From positions 36,638,225 to 36,702,224 of the forward strand of contig NC_086031.1 of NCBI RefSeq assembly GCF_036323735.1: 64,000 nt of DNA. Reading direction: 5' to 3'. The notes under the pieces were generated by a model, which saw only the letters and a program-made list of their open reading frames with translations, had not been told where the DNA came from and searched no databases. A program made the position numbers and the translations under genes. Below, one piece after another: positions 34,001-46,609 of the stretch. Source of the stretch: Rattus norvegicus (taxonomy: Eukaryota; Chordata; Mammalia; Rodentia; Muridae). Within the stretch, counting starts at the first letter, position 1; each line of letters opens with the position of its first letter.

Positions 34001-35439
34001 TGAGGAGGCAGAAGCAGTCCCCCCTCCCTGCCAAAGTTCTCTCTCCCTTGCCTGAACCTATGCACCAAGTTGGACAAAAGATCACTGTGGAAAGCCCAGG
34101 CACCAGAACCCTACATCCAGGTACAGAGAAACATGAAAAGTACAACTTTCTATGACTTGAGGCATCTGAAATCACTTGTGTCTTCAGTGCCATTTCTTGT
34201 GAAATTGACTTCTGTGGAATTATCTCTCTGCATTTCTGTAATTCTTATTTTGTATGTGTATACTCTAATTATGTTATTTTCATATCTCTTACCTTCCTCC
34301 CATTCCTGCAGCCTCTTCCTATGAGTCCCTTTTCCATATTCACATATTAACTTTTCCATGTGACCTACCTATTTGAGAGCTGTTCTGCATCTAAAAATAT
34401 ATTTCTTCATTCCAAGAATTTTCTTACCTTGTTTCTGGCCCCCAGTTCTTTCAAAAGAGATACACTATCACCAAATGTTTATTTGTAAATATACAATTCT
34501 ATTAGGAAGACAATGATACATTTAAAAATAATGCAGCTATCTTCCACAGCTCTAAATTTGTTCCACAAGTATACCATTGTTTATATTACAAGTGATATTC
34601 CCAAGGAGATCCACAGCTAGGATAAAGAAAAATGTTTAGTAAGGATGCTTGTTCCTCAGGGAATAGTTACTTAAAACTTTTCTCCTGAAATTTAGAGCCA
34701 TATTTCTGCTACAACAGACTAAAAATTTTTTTAAATTCACATATTTTACCTTTGTATTTTATATAGTTAAGGCAATATATACATAATTGTATAGAGAGAC
34801 ATAATTCTATATATACACATAATAATATCTAAATGGGATATTTAGAACAGAGTCCCATCTATATATCAATATCTATATCATATATATGTATATATCCCAT
34901 CTATATATGATATTTGGACAAAATTGATAATGTGTGGGTGTCAGCTGTTGATATAAAAATCCTCAGAAATATTAGAGAGTTTATTTTTAGCAAACATGTG
35001 TGCATTAGATGATAGAAATCATAATGTTTAAAAAGAACAGGACACTTGACCAATTCAACTTTATATTAATATAAATTCTCACAAATTCAATAACCTTCAT
35101 GCTTAGTGACTTTATTTTCTCTTTAATGTATATGTCATTCTTTAACTTGTAAATTGATACTATAGCAAGAAAATAGCTATTTTAGCATTCAATTTTGTGG
35201 CCGTTTCAGTGGCCTATTTCACAGCCACTTTAGCTCTGGTCATCAAAATATGCTTTATCTGGCTGTCCTGCACATTGATAGTCCCTGCTCCCAAGTCATT
35301 TGTGCCATGTGACCAAGTTGTAGCTTTGTTCATCTTGACACTGTGGAAACAGTAATGTAAGTCTTGGTTGTTATACTCTTTTAGGAGACTGAAGATAGTG
35401 CTGATACTATGAAAGATTATTCTTTAATTTCCTACTCTT
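34001..35439. other. No gene seen; AT-rich
   Basis: 34740-34930 is low-complexity TATA-rich DNA. Short frames at 34070-34324 and its antisense have no support. Confidence 0.55.
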
Positions 35440-35530
35440 TGTGTTGTGTGTGTGAGTGTGTGTATATATATATATACATATATATACATATATACATATA
35501 CATACATATATATGTGTGTATATATATATG
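35440..35530. repeat. (TG)n/(TA)n/(CATA)n compound repeat
   Basis: Mixed TG, TA and ACATA units, low complexity. Confidence 0.9.
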
Positions 35531-35690
35531 GGGTTGCATGAAACACAGGTGTCCACAGAAAGCAGAAGATGCTTCTAGGTTCCTTTGAGTTACAGATTTG
35601 TGTCTGGCTTCTGATGTAGGGACTGGAAATTAAACTTGGGTGCTCTGCAAAATCCCTGTGTCTTTTAACTGTGTTGCCATCCCTTCAGCA
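35531..35690 (-). mobile_element. B3-like SINE, antisense
   Basis: 'ttccttt' + 'gagttacagatttgtg', 'actggaaattaaacttgggtg', 'ctctgcaaaatccctgtg' and 'ttttaactgtgttgccatccc' match a reversed B3. The compound microsatellite on its left probably grew from the tail. Confidence 0.65.
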
Positions 35691-35984
35691 GTAAATACTA
35701 TTCTAATATTTTTAAAAGGTTTAAATTTATGTTAATTTCCTAGTCTTGAGCATCAACAGCCTTGTGCTGTGTAGATGGGACGGTGGAGTTCCTCTTCATG
35801 AATCTATTTTACTGTCTTCATGATATTTCTTTGTAACATACCAGTTCGGTTTCATCTTCCTCTTTGCCCACACCAAATACCTTTCTAATTATATATTATT
35901 TGTATGTATATAATATAAAAATCTATTATAAGTGTACTATATAGTGATAGATATTATATATTGGATATATTATTTTTAAATTGT

Positions 35985-36014
35985 TTGCATGCATGCATGC
36001 ATGCATGCATGCAT
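35985..36014. repeat. (GCAT)n microsatellite
   Basis: Seven perfect GCAT units; each dyad is self-complementary (ATGCAT). Confidence 0.95.
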
Positions 36015-36049
36015 ACACACAATTACAGGTGCATGTGTGCATGCCACTA

Positions 36050-36320
36050 TGCCACTGTATGTGTGGGACACATGCCTATGGGTGAGTGTAGAACTCTGCA
36101 AATTCTGCTGTGAAATTGTCTGTTCCATGTATTTGAGAAAGGGTCTTTAAGTTTACTTGCTGCTTGACTGGTGCACAAAGCCTCAGTTATTATATAGCTT
36201 CTGTCCTCTATAACACTTGAGTTATAGGTCCATGTCTGGATAGATGAGAGCTTTCAACATGGGTCCTATGAATCTGAACTTGGGACGCCATGCTTGCAGG
36301 GCAAGTGCTCATCTTCCCAG
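36050..36320 (-). mobile_element. B4-like SINE, antisense
   Basis: 'gagaaagggtctttaagttt', 'acacttgagttataggtcc', 'gaacttgggacgccatgc' and 'tgcagggcaagtgctcatctt' match the reversed B4 order. Confidence 0.6.
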
Positions 36321-37379
36321 TCTTTAATTCTATATTTAGTTCAGCGCCAACAACAATATATCCTATTCATTGTATTTAACATTCTCCATATATACCCAGC
36401 TTCTGTTTATTTAGATTGTATGTCATTATGCTGTCTTCACTCTGTTCTTCCTAAAATCAGCATTCACTTCAATTCTTATCTCAGTTCCCACTGGGTCTAA
36501 GAATACCACTGGAGAATGGGAATGAATTAATGATTCAGTGGGTATCCTGCTCTTTAGGGACTGGTGTTAAGTTTGGCAAACAGCTCACAAACACCTACAA
36601 GTCCAAGTCCAAGATCTAATATCCATTACTGGTCACCACAAATGCTCAAATCATATATATATAATATGAAATAAATTCACAGGACAACTTCATTATCTTA
36701 GGAAGAAGAATAAGGCAGTATCAAATGTCTGTAAGTAACTCTTCTTCCATTATTGGCCACAGCAAGGTCTATAGGACAGTAGTTAATAATGGCAAATAGC
36801 TCTCAGCAGTTATATTTATACAGTTGCTGCCAATAGAGGTTTGTCTTTTTACTCAATGATATTGATTTCTGGAGTTGTCTTTTATGTACGGCATTATAGG
36901 GGTGGTTCCAACTGGTTTTTAAATTATTATTTTCACTGGCATTTCATTTAAACAATAACATAATCAATTACCTAGCTCTCTTCCAAGAAACTGAATGCAA
37001 TATAATCAAGTAGAACCGAGCCTATAAATATGGAACGTGTTGACCCACCCTGCATAATTTTAGAGGAGATCCTGTGCCAATGTTTTCTTTTCTTTTTTTT
37101 TGCCTTTCTCCAGTTTTAAGCAAAGAATAAGAATATAGATTTAGCAAACATACAAGGGATGACAGTTAGTTTTACATACAAATGCTGAATAGTGTTAAAT
37201 ATCACTTAGGTTTTGAAATATGTAGTGTAAATTAAAGGAAATGAAGACCTTAAATTATGGAAATGTGGAAACTATGGACTTACATTTACTAAAATATTAT
37301 TTAAGAGTTAAAAATAGCTGTGTATATATATGCATGTGAGTATTCTGCATTTGTGCCATGGCACAAATGTGACTGACAG
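36321..37379. other. No gene seen; AT-rich
   Basis: No recognised element. Confidence 0.5.
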
Positions 37380-37640
37380 AGACCAGTCTCAGGCATCAGT
37401 CCCTAATTTCCTTCTTGTTTGAGGCACGAAGTTTCTTTTTCTTATGCCTTCACAGGTGCACACAGCAGGCTATCTTCTGGGGATTCTCCTATCTCCACCT
37501 TACCTCTTTTCTTAGGGATGCTGAGATCACGGACATGCTCTGCTGCATCCACCTCAAGGCAAGGTCAGGGAATCCGAAGTTAGGCCCTCATTCTTGCACA
37601 CCAAACATGGCAGCCACTGAGTCAGCTCCCTAGCTCATTT
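37380..37640 (-). mobile_element. B4-like SINE, antisense
   Basis: 'gatgctgagatcacggacatg', 'gaatccgaagttaggccctc' and 'gcagccactgagtcagctccc' retain the order of a reversed B4. The plus frame 37415-37633 is a by-product. Confidence 0.5.
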
Positions 37641-37689
37641 TCATTTTAAGGTTACTAAAAATACTAAGGATGCTATGTGCCATAGGGCA

Positions 37690-37830
37690 TCAAATTTTAA
37701 GCTGTGTGGTGCTAGCACGTTCCTTTAATGCCAGTGCTTGGTCGGACAGAGGCCAGCCTAGTCTATAAATTTAGTTCCAGAACAGACAGGGGAATATACA
37801 CAGAGAACTCATATCTCAACAAACAATACA
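37690..37830 (+). mobile_element. B1 SINE, sense, diverged
   Basis: 'tgtggtgctagcacgttcct', 'ttaatgccagtgcttgg', 'agaggccagcctagtctata' and 'agttccagaacagacagggg' are B1 (7SL-derived) segments in order. Confidence 0.65.
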
Positions 37831-37989
37831 CAAATACATACAAATTCACATGTGCACATGTGTGCGCCTATACAAACACATTTTAAAGAATTTTACTGCA
37901 TTTTTACCTATTTTTGCATACTCGATTACTAGACTTGCAAATGATTTGCAGCTACTTAGTACCTCACTGCAAATAAGGGGTCATTAGGA

Positions 37990-38215
37990 CAGGCCTCATG
38001 GGTCATTGACCAGCCCTGGTTTTCGCCTGAGTTCTTTGCCTGTTTCCAGATCTACAGAGATGCTTATGCTACTGGGCCATAGCTCCGCACCCTCTGTCCA
38101 ACATGCCTCCTTGCTATGTACTGCACTGTCCAACACACAGCCAGAAGAAGTCCTTCCTTTTTCTCTTGCTTTGCTGGTACTTGTCACAGTGACATGGAAA
38201 CTAACTAAATATAGA
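37990..38215 (+). repeat. Rodent dispersed repeat, LTR-like end
   Basis: Ends with 'gccagaagaagtccttcc', 'tttgctggtacttgtcac' and 'agtgacatggaaactaac', the sense-strand terminus of the repeat also seen at 15410 and 47420. The 167-residue minus frame crossing it (37996-38499) has no recognisable domain and is not called. Confidence 0.45.
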
Positions 38216-39344
38216 AAACAAACAAAAAAAAACACTCTTACAAATTTCCCTTCACTTGATAACCTAAATTCATGCCCATTGGCAAAATACATTAAAACAG
38301 CATCTTGCCAGCCTTCTCCTGTTCCTGTCTTAAGCCTGTACCTGCTTTGTTCCTGTTGGCTTCTGTTGTATGAATTCACTGAAACAGCTATTTCCCTTCC
38401 TCCCTGGCCCCCACTCGTTTGATGATTTTTAATCTCCTGAGCTCTTTTTTGATATTTAACAACATTATCCCCATGGCCTCCTGGGTGTTTCCTTTTCAAG
38501 ATTGAAGAGGCAGTTAATTCCCATTAAGACCAAATTAGAAGCCTGTGGTCACCCTGCCCCAAACCCAGTTCTTTCTTATTGTTCCCAAGCGCACTAGAGG
38601 ATTCAAGTGCTAGTTGCTACCTGCCATACTCAGGGTATATTCAACTCATTTTTAATTTTTAAATGTTGTTTTGAATCTATAGTATAACTACATTTCTTCC
38701 TTGCATTGCTACCCTCTACACACTTCCATATACATTTCCCCACTTTCCTTCAAGCTCATAACATTTTCAACTTATGTTTATTCATTTTATATATTATACA
38801 TAAATTCTCATACACATTCATCACTTGCACCTGCACCAATGCTAAACTTTGCCTACATTCCCAATTTCATGGAATCACCTTGCAACTTCAAAGTCATCAG
38901 TACAGTATCTTCCCTTCTTTTGTATCATCTGATTCTTCTATTTTCCCTTATAAAAGGAAAATAATATGGTTGCATTCAGCTTATGCAGGCAATTCAGGAC
39001 TTCTTTCTTTGCTTTTCTTTTAATTTAAAGATAATTCCTTATATAATCATGTCATCAAAATTCCATTTGTTTTATAAGTTAACATAGTTATAGGATCCCA
39101 GCAATAGTATGAACACAGGGGTTAATATTCAGTCTCTAGGAGCCAGCCTGATGTCTCCCATCCATGCAGTCAACACAGCCCCCAAGGTTAAATCTTCTCT
39201 TTCTTTCTCTGCTATATATTGCCATCTCTTACAAATATACATGTATGCACATATCTATAAGTATTGCTGTATGTATTGTGCATGTTTATCTATCATATAT
39301 CTATTTCTATAAATATATGTGTATGTAAGTATATGTGCCCTAGT
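38216..39344. other. No gene seen
   Basis: AT-rich; nothing recognised. Confidence 0.5.
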
Positions 39345-39610
39345 TTAATTTCTGCTGTTGTGATAAAGATACCCTGATAAAAGCATCTCATTTTGCCTTA
39401 TAATCCCATGCAGCAATATGTCACTGTGGAACTGCAAACAGCTAGTCATACCCAATGTCAAGAGCAGAGAGGAATGTGTTCATAGTCATTCACTACTTGT
39501 GTGTACCCAGCTTGTTTTCTCTATTCTTGAATAGTTTAGGACATCCTGCCCAGAGAATGGGTTGGACCCAAGGTGGACTCAGACTTCTCATGAATCTCAT
39601 AGCCATCTCC
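39345..39610 (-). repeat. Rodent dispersed repeat, antisense
   Basis: Starts with 'ccctagtttaatttctgctg', 'ttgtgataaagataccctga' (reverse of the family's terminal text) and continues with degraded 'ggaactgcaaacagctagtc' and 'ctcatagccatctcc'. Confidence 0.5.
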
Positions 39611-40014
39611 TAACTGTAAAATTAAAAGTAAAGCCACAATATGTCTGTGTACATGATTCCTTATGCATATGTATATGTACATGTGCTATGTAACACTATT
39701 ATTGGGGAGATGTAAACAAATATCTACCCCTTAAATAGGTAATATGTGACAACAATGTATGGGGACCACTAAAGTTCAATTTGATGAAACTGAGTTTCAC
39801 TGGGATTAATTATAGGCATGGAAAAGACTTAAAGACAGCTATGTCACCAAAAACTCATCCAAACATAGATGACACTTCACAAAAGCTGGAAACCTGGAGC
39901 TCATCGCACACCCTTCAAGTAGTTCAACAGGTTGGAAGGTGTCCTTTCCAGGTAGTTTAGTTGGTCTGAACCTCCTTCAGGAAGCTTAAATTTCCTGAGT
40001 CTCTCAGCAATTCT

Positions 40015-40017
<3 letters not shown>
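39611..40017. other. No gene seen
   Basis: No recognised element. Confidence 0.5.
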
Positions 40018-40059
<42 letters not shown>

Positions 40060-40099
40060 TATATATATACATATATATATATACCCATACACACACACA

Positions 40100-40145
<46 letters not shown>
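40018..40145. repeat. Compound (AT)n(AC)n microsatellite
   Basis: An AT block (40018-40083, with TTATAT interruptions) followed by an AC block (40088-40144). Confidence 0.97.
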
Positions 40146-40146
<1 letters not shown>

Positions 40147-40803
40147 TGGCAAGAAGGGACCTAGTGAATTGGTTTTGGGAACTTCCTGAAGATATTTGAG
40201 TTGTTTACTTCTTGAGTTTAATAAACTTTGTATTCAAGGTTTCTTCTTAATGAGCTACTTTCCAAAAGATAAAGCTTTAAACTGAGAAGAAATTGCTATG
40301 TAATAATATATATGTGTGTATAAGCATATGTGTGTAAATGTGTGCATGCATATATGTGTGTATGTGCATATATGTGAAAAATATATGTATACACGAATGT
40401 ACATGTGCTTATTTTGTTTGTTTTATGCATATCACAGTTCTAAAATCACTATTTATATAACTGGCATGTTGCATATTACTTCAGTCAATTCAGTATTTTA
40501 CTGATTTGTGATTATGACTCCAGACCTTATCTTGAAAATCAGGAATTAAGTAGCCAAAGCCTTTCTAGTGGATCCTTCCAGGAAGACCTTTCATCCTCAA
40601 TTTCCCTATGTTATTTACACTGACTTGTAGATGACTCTATATTCTTAATGTTGCCAGGCTCCATAAGGCCATGTGCAATCTCAAAGAGCTTTTTGCAAAA
40701 CTTTGTGTGAAATTCTGTTTTTCATTATTAGTTTTCATTTTCTTAAGACTAGTCTATGTAAGTGATGTTTGTTCACTATGAATGATGTATCTGGTTCATG
40801 GTT
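40146..40803. other. No gene seen
   Basis: TG/TA-rich at 40305-40400, otherwise unassigned. Confidence 0.5.
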
Positions 40804-40932
40804 TGTGGAAATAAAAAATAAACCAAAAAAAAAACCCTCCAAAAAACAACAGCGAAAAACAAAAAACAAAAACAAAAACAAAACAAAAACCAACCCCCTC
40901 AAACCAAACTGACTGAACAAACAAACAAAAGG
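40804..40932. repeat. A-rich (CAAA/CAAAAA)n tract
   Basis: Low-complexity A/C sequence without an adjacent SINE or L1 body that I can recognise. Confidence 0.85.
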
Positions 40933-41344
40933 TTCAAGCCTTCAGTTATCTATGTCTTGTGAAGGCATTTTCCCTACTTCAGGGCAGGCTTACATACTGC
41001 ATATCCATGGAAAATAAATACTTCTATTGTAAATTCCTTGGTCTATAATCACCTAGTCATTTCTCTAACTATTTATATCTGTCTATACTGATATAGGCAG
41101 CATAAACTCAATTACATTGAGATAAACCATTGGAAAAAAGGAGAAGTTATGTATTCACTCATTCTCCCAAAAGTGCCCGTTCATACACATTTGCCTGTGC
41201 TGTCTTGAGCCATGGAGAAGTAGACCATCAAGGAATAACATCAAAAAGTGAAGTTGCTCAGCTAATGGTAGCCAGAAAGCAGAGTAGAGGGGAGGCAGGC
41301 TCTGAGCAATAAACTCTACAAAGCCACCCTCTATTTGTGATCTT
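40933..41344. other. No gene seen
   Basis: No recognised element. Confidence 0.5.
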
Positions 41345-41401
41345 ATTAGTATTAGTATTAGTATTAGTATTAGTATTAGTATTAGTATTAGTATTAGTAT
41401 T
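41345..41401 (+). repeat. (ATTAGT)n hexanucleotide microsatellite
   Basis: Nine perfect ATTAGT units plus a partial unit, without interruption. Confidence 0.97.
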
Positions 41402-42104
41402 TCACCTTCTTAACACCTCTCAATTTGTTACCACTAGGAAACCAGTCATTAATATGTGTGCCTATAAATGAGGGTTTATAATGGTATCTGTCATCAAGGA
41501 GCATGAACTATTGGGAAAGTAGTTCACATCTGTGCCTATTCAACAGAGACAAATGCCCTTTAGATAGAGTGGCAGTTAATTCTCTCCCTTCTTCTTTCCT
41601 ATGTTCACTCTTCTTCCCTGTCATCCTCTATTCTCTCTTCTTTTCTTCTCTTTTTCTTCTTCACAATCTCACTTCTTTTCACTTACTCTTTCTCTTTCTT
41701 TGAGAATCCCACATTATTCCTTGAAACTAACAATAAAAGATGTCCATGCAGAAATGTCCATAAGGTCATGAACAATAAACTACTTCAACATAAGATAACA
41801 TGCTAATGAGAAACGATGGAGTCGTAAGACAACTTGTATTTGATCAGATCAGAGAGTTATATAATTGATGAGATCCTTGCTAAGAGGGAGCTCCAAGAGA
41901 CGTTTGGCAGTTGATTGATATGTGAATAGTTTTATTTCCTGGTGATCGTTTATTACAGTTTTATCATTTATAGGTGAGAATGTATGTACTCATGAGGAAG
42001 ACCACAGAAGCCAAAGACGGTGTGGGATTTCCTGGAGCTTGAGTTACAGATTTTTTTTTGACATATCCAATATAAGTACTTGGAGCTATCTTTTTTTAAA
42101 ATGA
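41402..42104. other. No gene seen
   Basis: Includes a pyrimidine-rich patch at 41577-41700; no recognised element. Confidence 0.5.
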
Positions 42105-42255
42105 ACTCTCTTTTTTATTGGATATTTTTTGTTTACATTTCAAATGTTATTCTCTTTTCCAGTTTCCCGTCCATAAGCTCCCTATACCATCCCTCTCTTC
42201 CTTCCTCTATGAGGGTGTTCCCCCTTCCCAACCACCCACCTTCCTGCCTTGCCAT
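42105..42255 (-). mobile_element. L1 3' UTR end, antisense
   Basis: 'ttttttattggatattttttg' and 'tttacatttcaaatgttatt' are the reversed terminal bases of an Lx-type L1, followed by 'cccgtccataagctccctat' and 'gagggtgttcccccttccc'. Truncated after about 150 bases. Confidence 0.8.
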
Positions 42256-42429
42256 TAAAAAATGGTATGTATTAGTTCAAAATGTGGGTCTATGACTTCA
42301 CTCTTTTCTGGTCAATTAAATGATACTTTTTGGATGATCTCCATAATCTAAATAGTAAAAATATGTGGGTTTTGTTATATTTCCTTCTATTAACAACACC
42401 AATCTGAGACTAATGATATTATTTAGTTG

Positions 42430-42600
42430 ATATCAAAAAACAAAACAAAACAACACAAAAATGAAAAAGAACAAAAATAACAAAAAAAAACAAAAAAAAC
42501 AAAAAAGTAAACAACCACTACCACAAAAAAACAAAAACAAACAAACAAACAAAAAAACAAATCAAACCAACCATACAAACAAACAAAAAAGTGAACACAA
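42430..42600. repeat. A-rich (CAAA)n tract
   Basis: About 170 bases of A with C, occasional G/T; no recognised element body beside it. Confidence 0.9.
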
Positions 42601-44219
42601 AAACTAGACAGGACAGCCTTACCCTGAAGTTACCTGGGTGACATGGTTATCTGATGGCTAGTCTAATACAGTCATATGCCTTTTTCAATTCAAGGGAAAT
42701 GCCTTGTCAACCTGGGTCTTTCTAGTAATTTCTTTCCAACTTCTGTGAGTCTAACATGACTGCATCCCATCTGTCTTGGGTTTTGTTCTTTTTCTTGTCC
42801 AAATGTACATTCACATTTGTAAGCAGTTGTACATAAATGCGGGGAACAGGTATAGCCATCATGTAAGGTACAGAATTGGTCTGTACCTTACTATCTGACA
42901 TGGGGTTACTCAGTAACATGAGTTCATCAAGTAGGCCCACTGGATGGCCAGCAAGCCTATAGATGTGTTTGTCTCCATTTCTTCAGCACTAGAGTTATAG
43001 GTGCACAACACCACAAGTGGTTGTTTGATTTTAGGTGAGTTATGGGGGACCAGCCTCAAGTGTTCCTGCTTGCCAGAGAAGTACTTTAGTGACTATTCCT
43101 TCTTCCCAGAACCCAATCTTATTCTTTGGTTTCTTTCACATTTCATGTGTTTAGTCATGGTCCCATTGTATGTATTGAATACCCTTGACATTGCTGACAA
43201 TTTAATTCTTGGTAAATAGCCATTAATATTGTGTCAACAATCTCTTCCTATCAAACAGAACTCAGCTAGAATGTTGTCTCATGTCAGGAAGATATAACCT
43301 CCCTTCATTTTATCCATCCTGTATTGGACTCCATCTATTTTGTGCTCTCATGATTTAGTTATGCTGATGAACAGTTTCAAATGTCTCATTGATAAGCCTG
43401 GTATATCATTATGTTGTTGAGTTATTCATTCACTTTTTGCGGTATAGAGAATTAACTCGGGAAATAAATTATAGTATTTTTTGATATTTTTCAAACATGG
43501 AAGACTGAATTTACTTTTTAATCATGATTATCATGATATCACTGGATATATAATTTCATACTCTTTGATTTTTGACATCACACTATGTGCTTTGGGGCGC
43601 TTAAGACACCTTATTCATAGTTGCTCTTAATTAGTATCTGGCAAAGAGGTTTTCATTTTCAAGATGCTTCATAAACTGTGAAAAATTACCACCAGCTACA
43701 ACTCTGTAGCCACAGACACTAACTTATTGGATACCATCAAAGCCTGAGTAGTTAACTTATCCCAATGAACATGAATATGTAGGCAATCCATTTCATCTTT
43801 TTTTCATATTGGTTTATTCTTCTGAATCAAAACATTTATAGAGTTTGGCTGGTTATGTTATCCTGACTACACACTCACACTCTCAGTTATCAGCCCTTTT
43901 TATAAACTTATTATTTGAATGAGGTATGTCTTTATGTTTTATGTTTCTCATATTTTATCTCCTACAAAAATCACATATCTAGGAACAATAAATTAACTTT
44001 TAAACAAATGGGAAAACAGACTATATTTTAGCTCCTCAGTCCAATGATATGTTTAAACACAGTAATACCCTAACATTATATAATAAGAATAAACTTAACA
44101 CAGGAGAAAGTCTGCTTTAGTTTCCAAGAAATGATAAAAGCAATGTATGTGCTCCGAATCTTTAATATTGTGAGTGACCTGGCTGGGTGAAGATGAGCTA
44201 TCACTGAGTATAGGGTAAA
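42601..44219. other. No gene seen; possible B4 trace at 42940-43090
   Basis: 'actagagttataggtgcacaa' at 42989 and 'gttatgggggaccagcctcaa' at 43038 resemble a reversed B4 fragment. The rest is unassigned. Confidence 0.45.
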
Positions 44220-44560
44220 AAGTCAGAGCGCACTTCCAGGTTTTGAAATCCAATGGATGCCTGAGCTTGAAAACCCACCAATATCGCCACTTGCTCCAAG
44301 TTCAGGACTTGAAATCCCACCAATCCATACCCTGGGAATATCTTTGCTGGAAAACTCCACAGCCAAGAAACTCCTCCAAGACTTGCCTCCCATTCAGTTC
44401 TCAGCTGCTTCTTGTCTGAGCAGAGACACCCAACTTCTTGGGTTTTTCCCAATAAATATCCTATGTGTGGTTTGCTGTGCAATGTGACCTCGTGGCACTA
44501 CTTGGCTCCTGACAGACAGGAAACTTTTCCCTTCGGAGCTAAAACACGTGTATAGGGTAA
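44220..44560 (+). mobile_element. LTR-like fragment (ERV1-type), solo
   Basis: Carries a U3-like pair of related segments ('gcttgaaaacccaccaatat' at 44260, 'acttgaaatcccaccaatcc' at 44308), a polyadenylation signal in 'cccaataaatatcc' (44448) and a following 'tttgctgtgcaatgtgacctc' (44470), an arrangement like U3-R-U5 of a rodent LTR. There is no internal retroviral sequence on either side. Confidence 0.5.
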
Positions 44561-44879
44561 ACATTTCTCCTCAGAACTGTAACTTACATGGAGTAACTTT
44601 TTTCTTTCCAGGTCCTTAGATGGAGAGTAGTTTTCTATTGAATTCCACATTCTGTTTTTATTTATTTTTATTTTAATTTTTCTTTATTAATTTGGAAGAA
44701 TGTGTTAAACTTCCAGTGGAAGGTCCGAGCCACTTGAGATACAAGTACACAAAAATATGCTCTATACTTTTCTGATACTATCCTTCTCTCTGTCCAGTTC
44801 TAATGTTTTGACACTGAGGATTTCAAAGTTTCTTTTTTCTAAAATACTGTAAAAATATTTTAGAGGCAAGAATGAAAAT
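44561..44879. other. No gene seen
   Basis: Unassigned AT-rich sequence. Confidence 0.5.
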
Positions 44880-45512
44880 ATATCCATATTTATCACCTTG
44901 CACAAAGCTCAAGTACAAGTGAATATAGAACCTCAACATAAAACCAGATACACTGAATCTAATAGAAGAGAAAGTGGGAAAGAATCTCAAACTGATTGTC
45001 AGGGGCTGGGTAAGGTTGAATTTCCCGATCAGAACTCCAAGGGCTCAGTTTCTAAGATCAACAGTTGATAAATAGTACCTGATGAAACTGGAAAGTTTCT
45101 GTAAGGCAAAGGACATCGTCAATAGGACAAATCAGCAACCTACAGATTGGAAAAAAATTATTCACTAATCCTATATTCAATATAAGTCTAATATCCAAAA
45201 TATAAAAATAACTCCAGAAGTTAACCTCCAAAAAACTAAATAACACAATTTAAAATGGGGTACCCAGCTAAACAGAGAATTCATAAACAGAGAAGCATTT
45301 GAAGAACTGTTCAAAGTCCTTAGTCATCAGGGAAATACAAATCAAAACCACCCGAACATTCTACCTTACACCAATCAGAATGGCAAAAATTCAAGTGACA
45401 GCACAAGCTAGTGATTATGTGGAGTAAGGAGAACAGTGCTCCATTGCTGGAGGGATTGTTTCAACCATTCTGGAAATCACTCTGTTGCTTCCTCAGAAAA
45501 CTGGAAATAGGA
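44880..45512 (+). mobile_element. L1 ORF2 fragment, sense, old
   Basis: Internal piece of ORF2: 'caacataaaaccagatacact' (44934), 'gtaaggcaaaggacatcgtc' (45101), 'ttagtcatcagggaaata' (45331) and 'cagaatggcaaaaattc' (45377), ending with 'cctcagaaaactgga' (45491). It lacks the C-terminal end and 3' UTR and carries many frame breaks. Confidence 0.85.
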
Positions 45513-45603
45513 CAAAAATATTCTCTTAAGTAATATTTCTAAAAAGTTATTAGCAATTTTAGAAAACAGGTAATTCAGAATGACAAAACTAGGATAATAT
45601 TTT

Positions 45604-45712
45604 GAAGATTTACTTTTATTTTTAATTATATGTATATGAATGCAGCTGTGTGTGCAAGTTGCTTACAGAGCCACAAGAGTATATCAGATCTCCACGTGAT
45701 CCAGGTGACTAT
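45604..45712 (-). mobile_element. B3-like SINE, antisense, truncated
   Basis: Reversed tail and body ('gaagatttacttttattttta', 'gtatatcagatctccacg'); the head is missing. Confidence 0.45.
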
Positions 45713-46482
45713 TATCCCTTCAAAATGTCAACAGGAACAATGTTGGGGTCCTCTAAAAAGCTGCAAGTTCTCATGAAGGCTGGGGCCTTTCTCCAGCCCA
45801 AAGTTGAACTGTTTTTGAGTTATTTAAAACTTACCTTGGGCAACTTATAGGGAAGGTTATCCTGATAAATACAGTTATCTCATGAAACAATGTGTAGATG
45901 CATTTTCTGTGATGTTGAGATAACATCCAAGGCCTCTTCCTCATCTACGGCTTCACATTCTGCTGCACTTTATTTGTGGAATGAAAATGGAGCACCTTTC
46001 ACAGTAACAGGAGAGGCTAGAAGATAAGGATAGACTATCATTTTACACACATATGTGTCCACAAAACTATTCGTCGTTTACTATGGGCTTCAGCCCCTTT
46101 AAATGACCATATAGAAATATAGATCTTTAAGTCAGAACCATTTAATTAAAAATTAAATGTATTCCTTTATGTGCTAAGGTCAGGTATGAAAATGACAGGA
46201 CATCTCTGTGAGTTGTTTTTTCCTTTGATAATGTAGACTCCAAGGATTAGACAATGTCATCTGGATTCTCTGAAAATACCTCTACCCTCCTTGAGCCATT
46301 TCACCAGTACAAGTGATGTTCAATACATTTCCAAAGTCACACAGTAAATAAATAGCAGGAGTAGGAAACAATGTTATGTCAAATGTTTCTTAACATCAGG
46401 GGGTTTCAGTTTTCATTTGAAGTTTTTAGTATTATATATTACTACATTAGATTTTCATGTATGTACGTCATATACTTTTTTG
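45713..46482. other. No gene seen
   Basis: No recognised element. Confidence 0.5.
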
Positions 46483-46609
46483 GTAGCACATGCCAGCAGT
46501 GGGGAGGCAGAGGCAGGCTGATCTGAAGCCGGCCTGGACAGCCAGGGCTATACAGAACTCATCTTAAAGGAAAAAAACAAAAACAAAAACAAAAACAAAA
46601 ACAAAAACG
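46483..46609 (+). mobile_element. B1 SINE, sense, internally deleted
   Basis: 'gtagcacatgccagcagtggg', 'gaggcagaggcaggctgat' and 'acagccagggctatacag' are B1 text with internal losses, followed by an (AAAAAC)n tail (46571-46607). Confidence 0.8.

Noticed and set aside
37996..38499. 167-residue minus-strand frame
   Set aside because: No domain, no signal or membrane pattern with a matching start, and part of it lies in an old dispersed repeat. An overlapping plus frame of similar length shows this is a chance stop-poor stretch.
41345..41401. Interstitial telomeric repeat
   Set aside because: The unit is ATTAGT, not TTAGGG.
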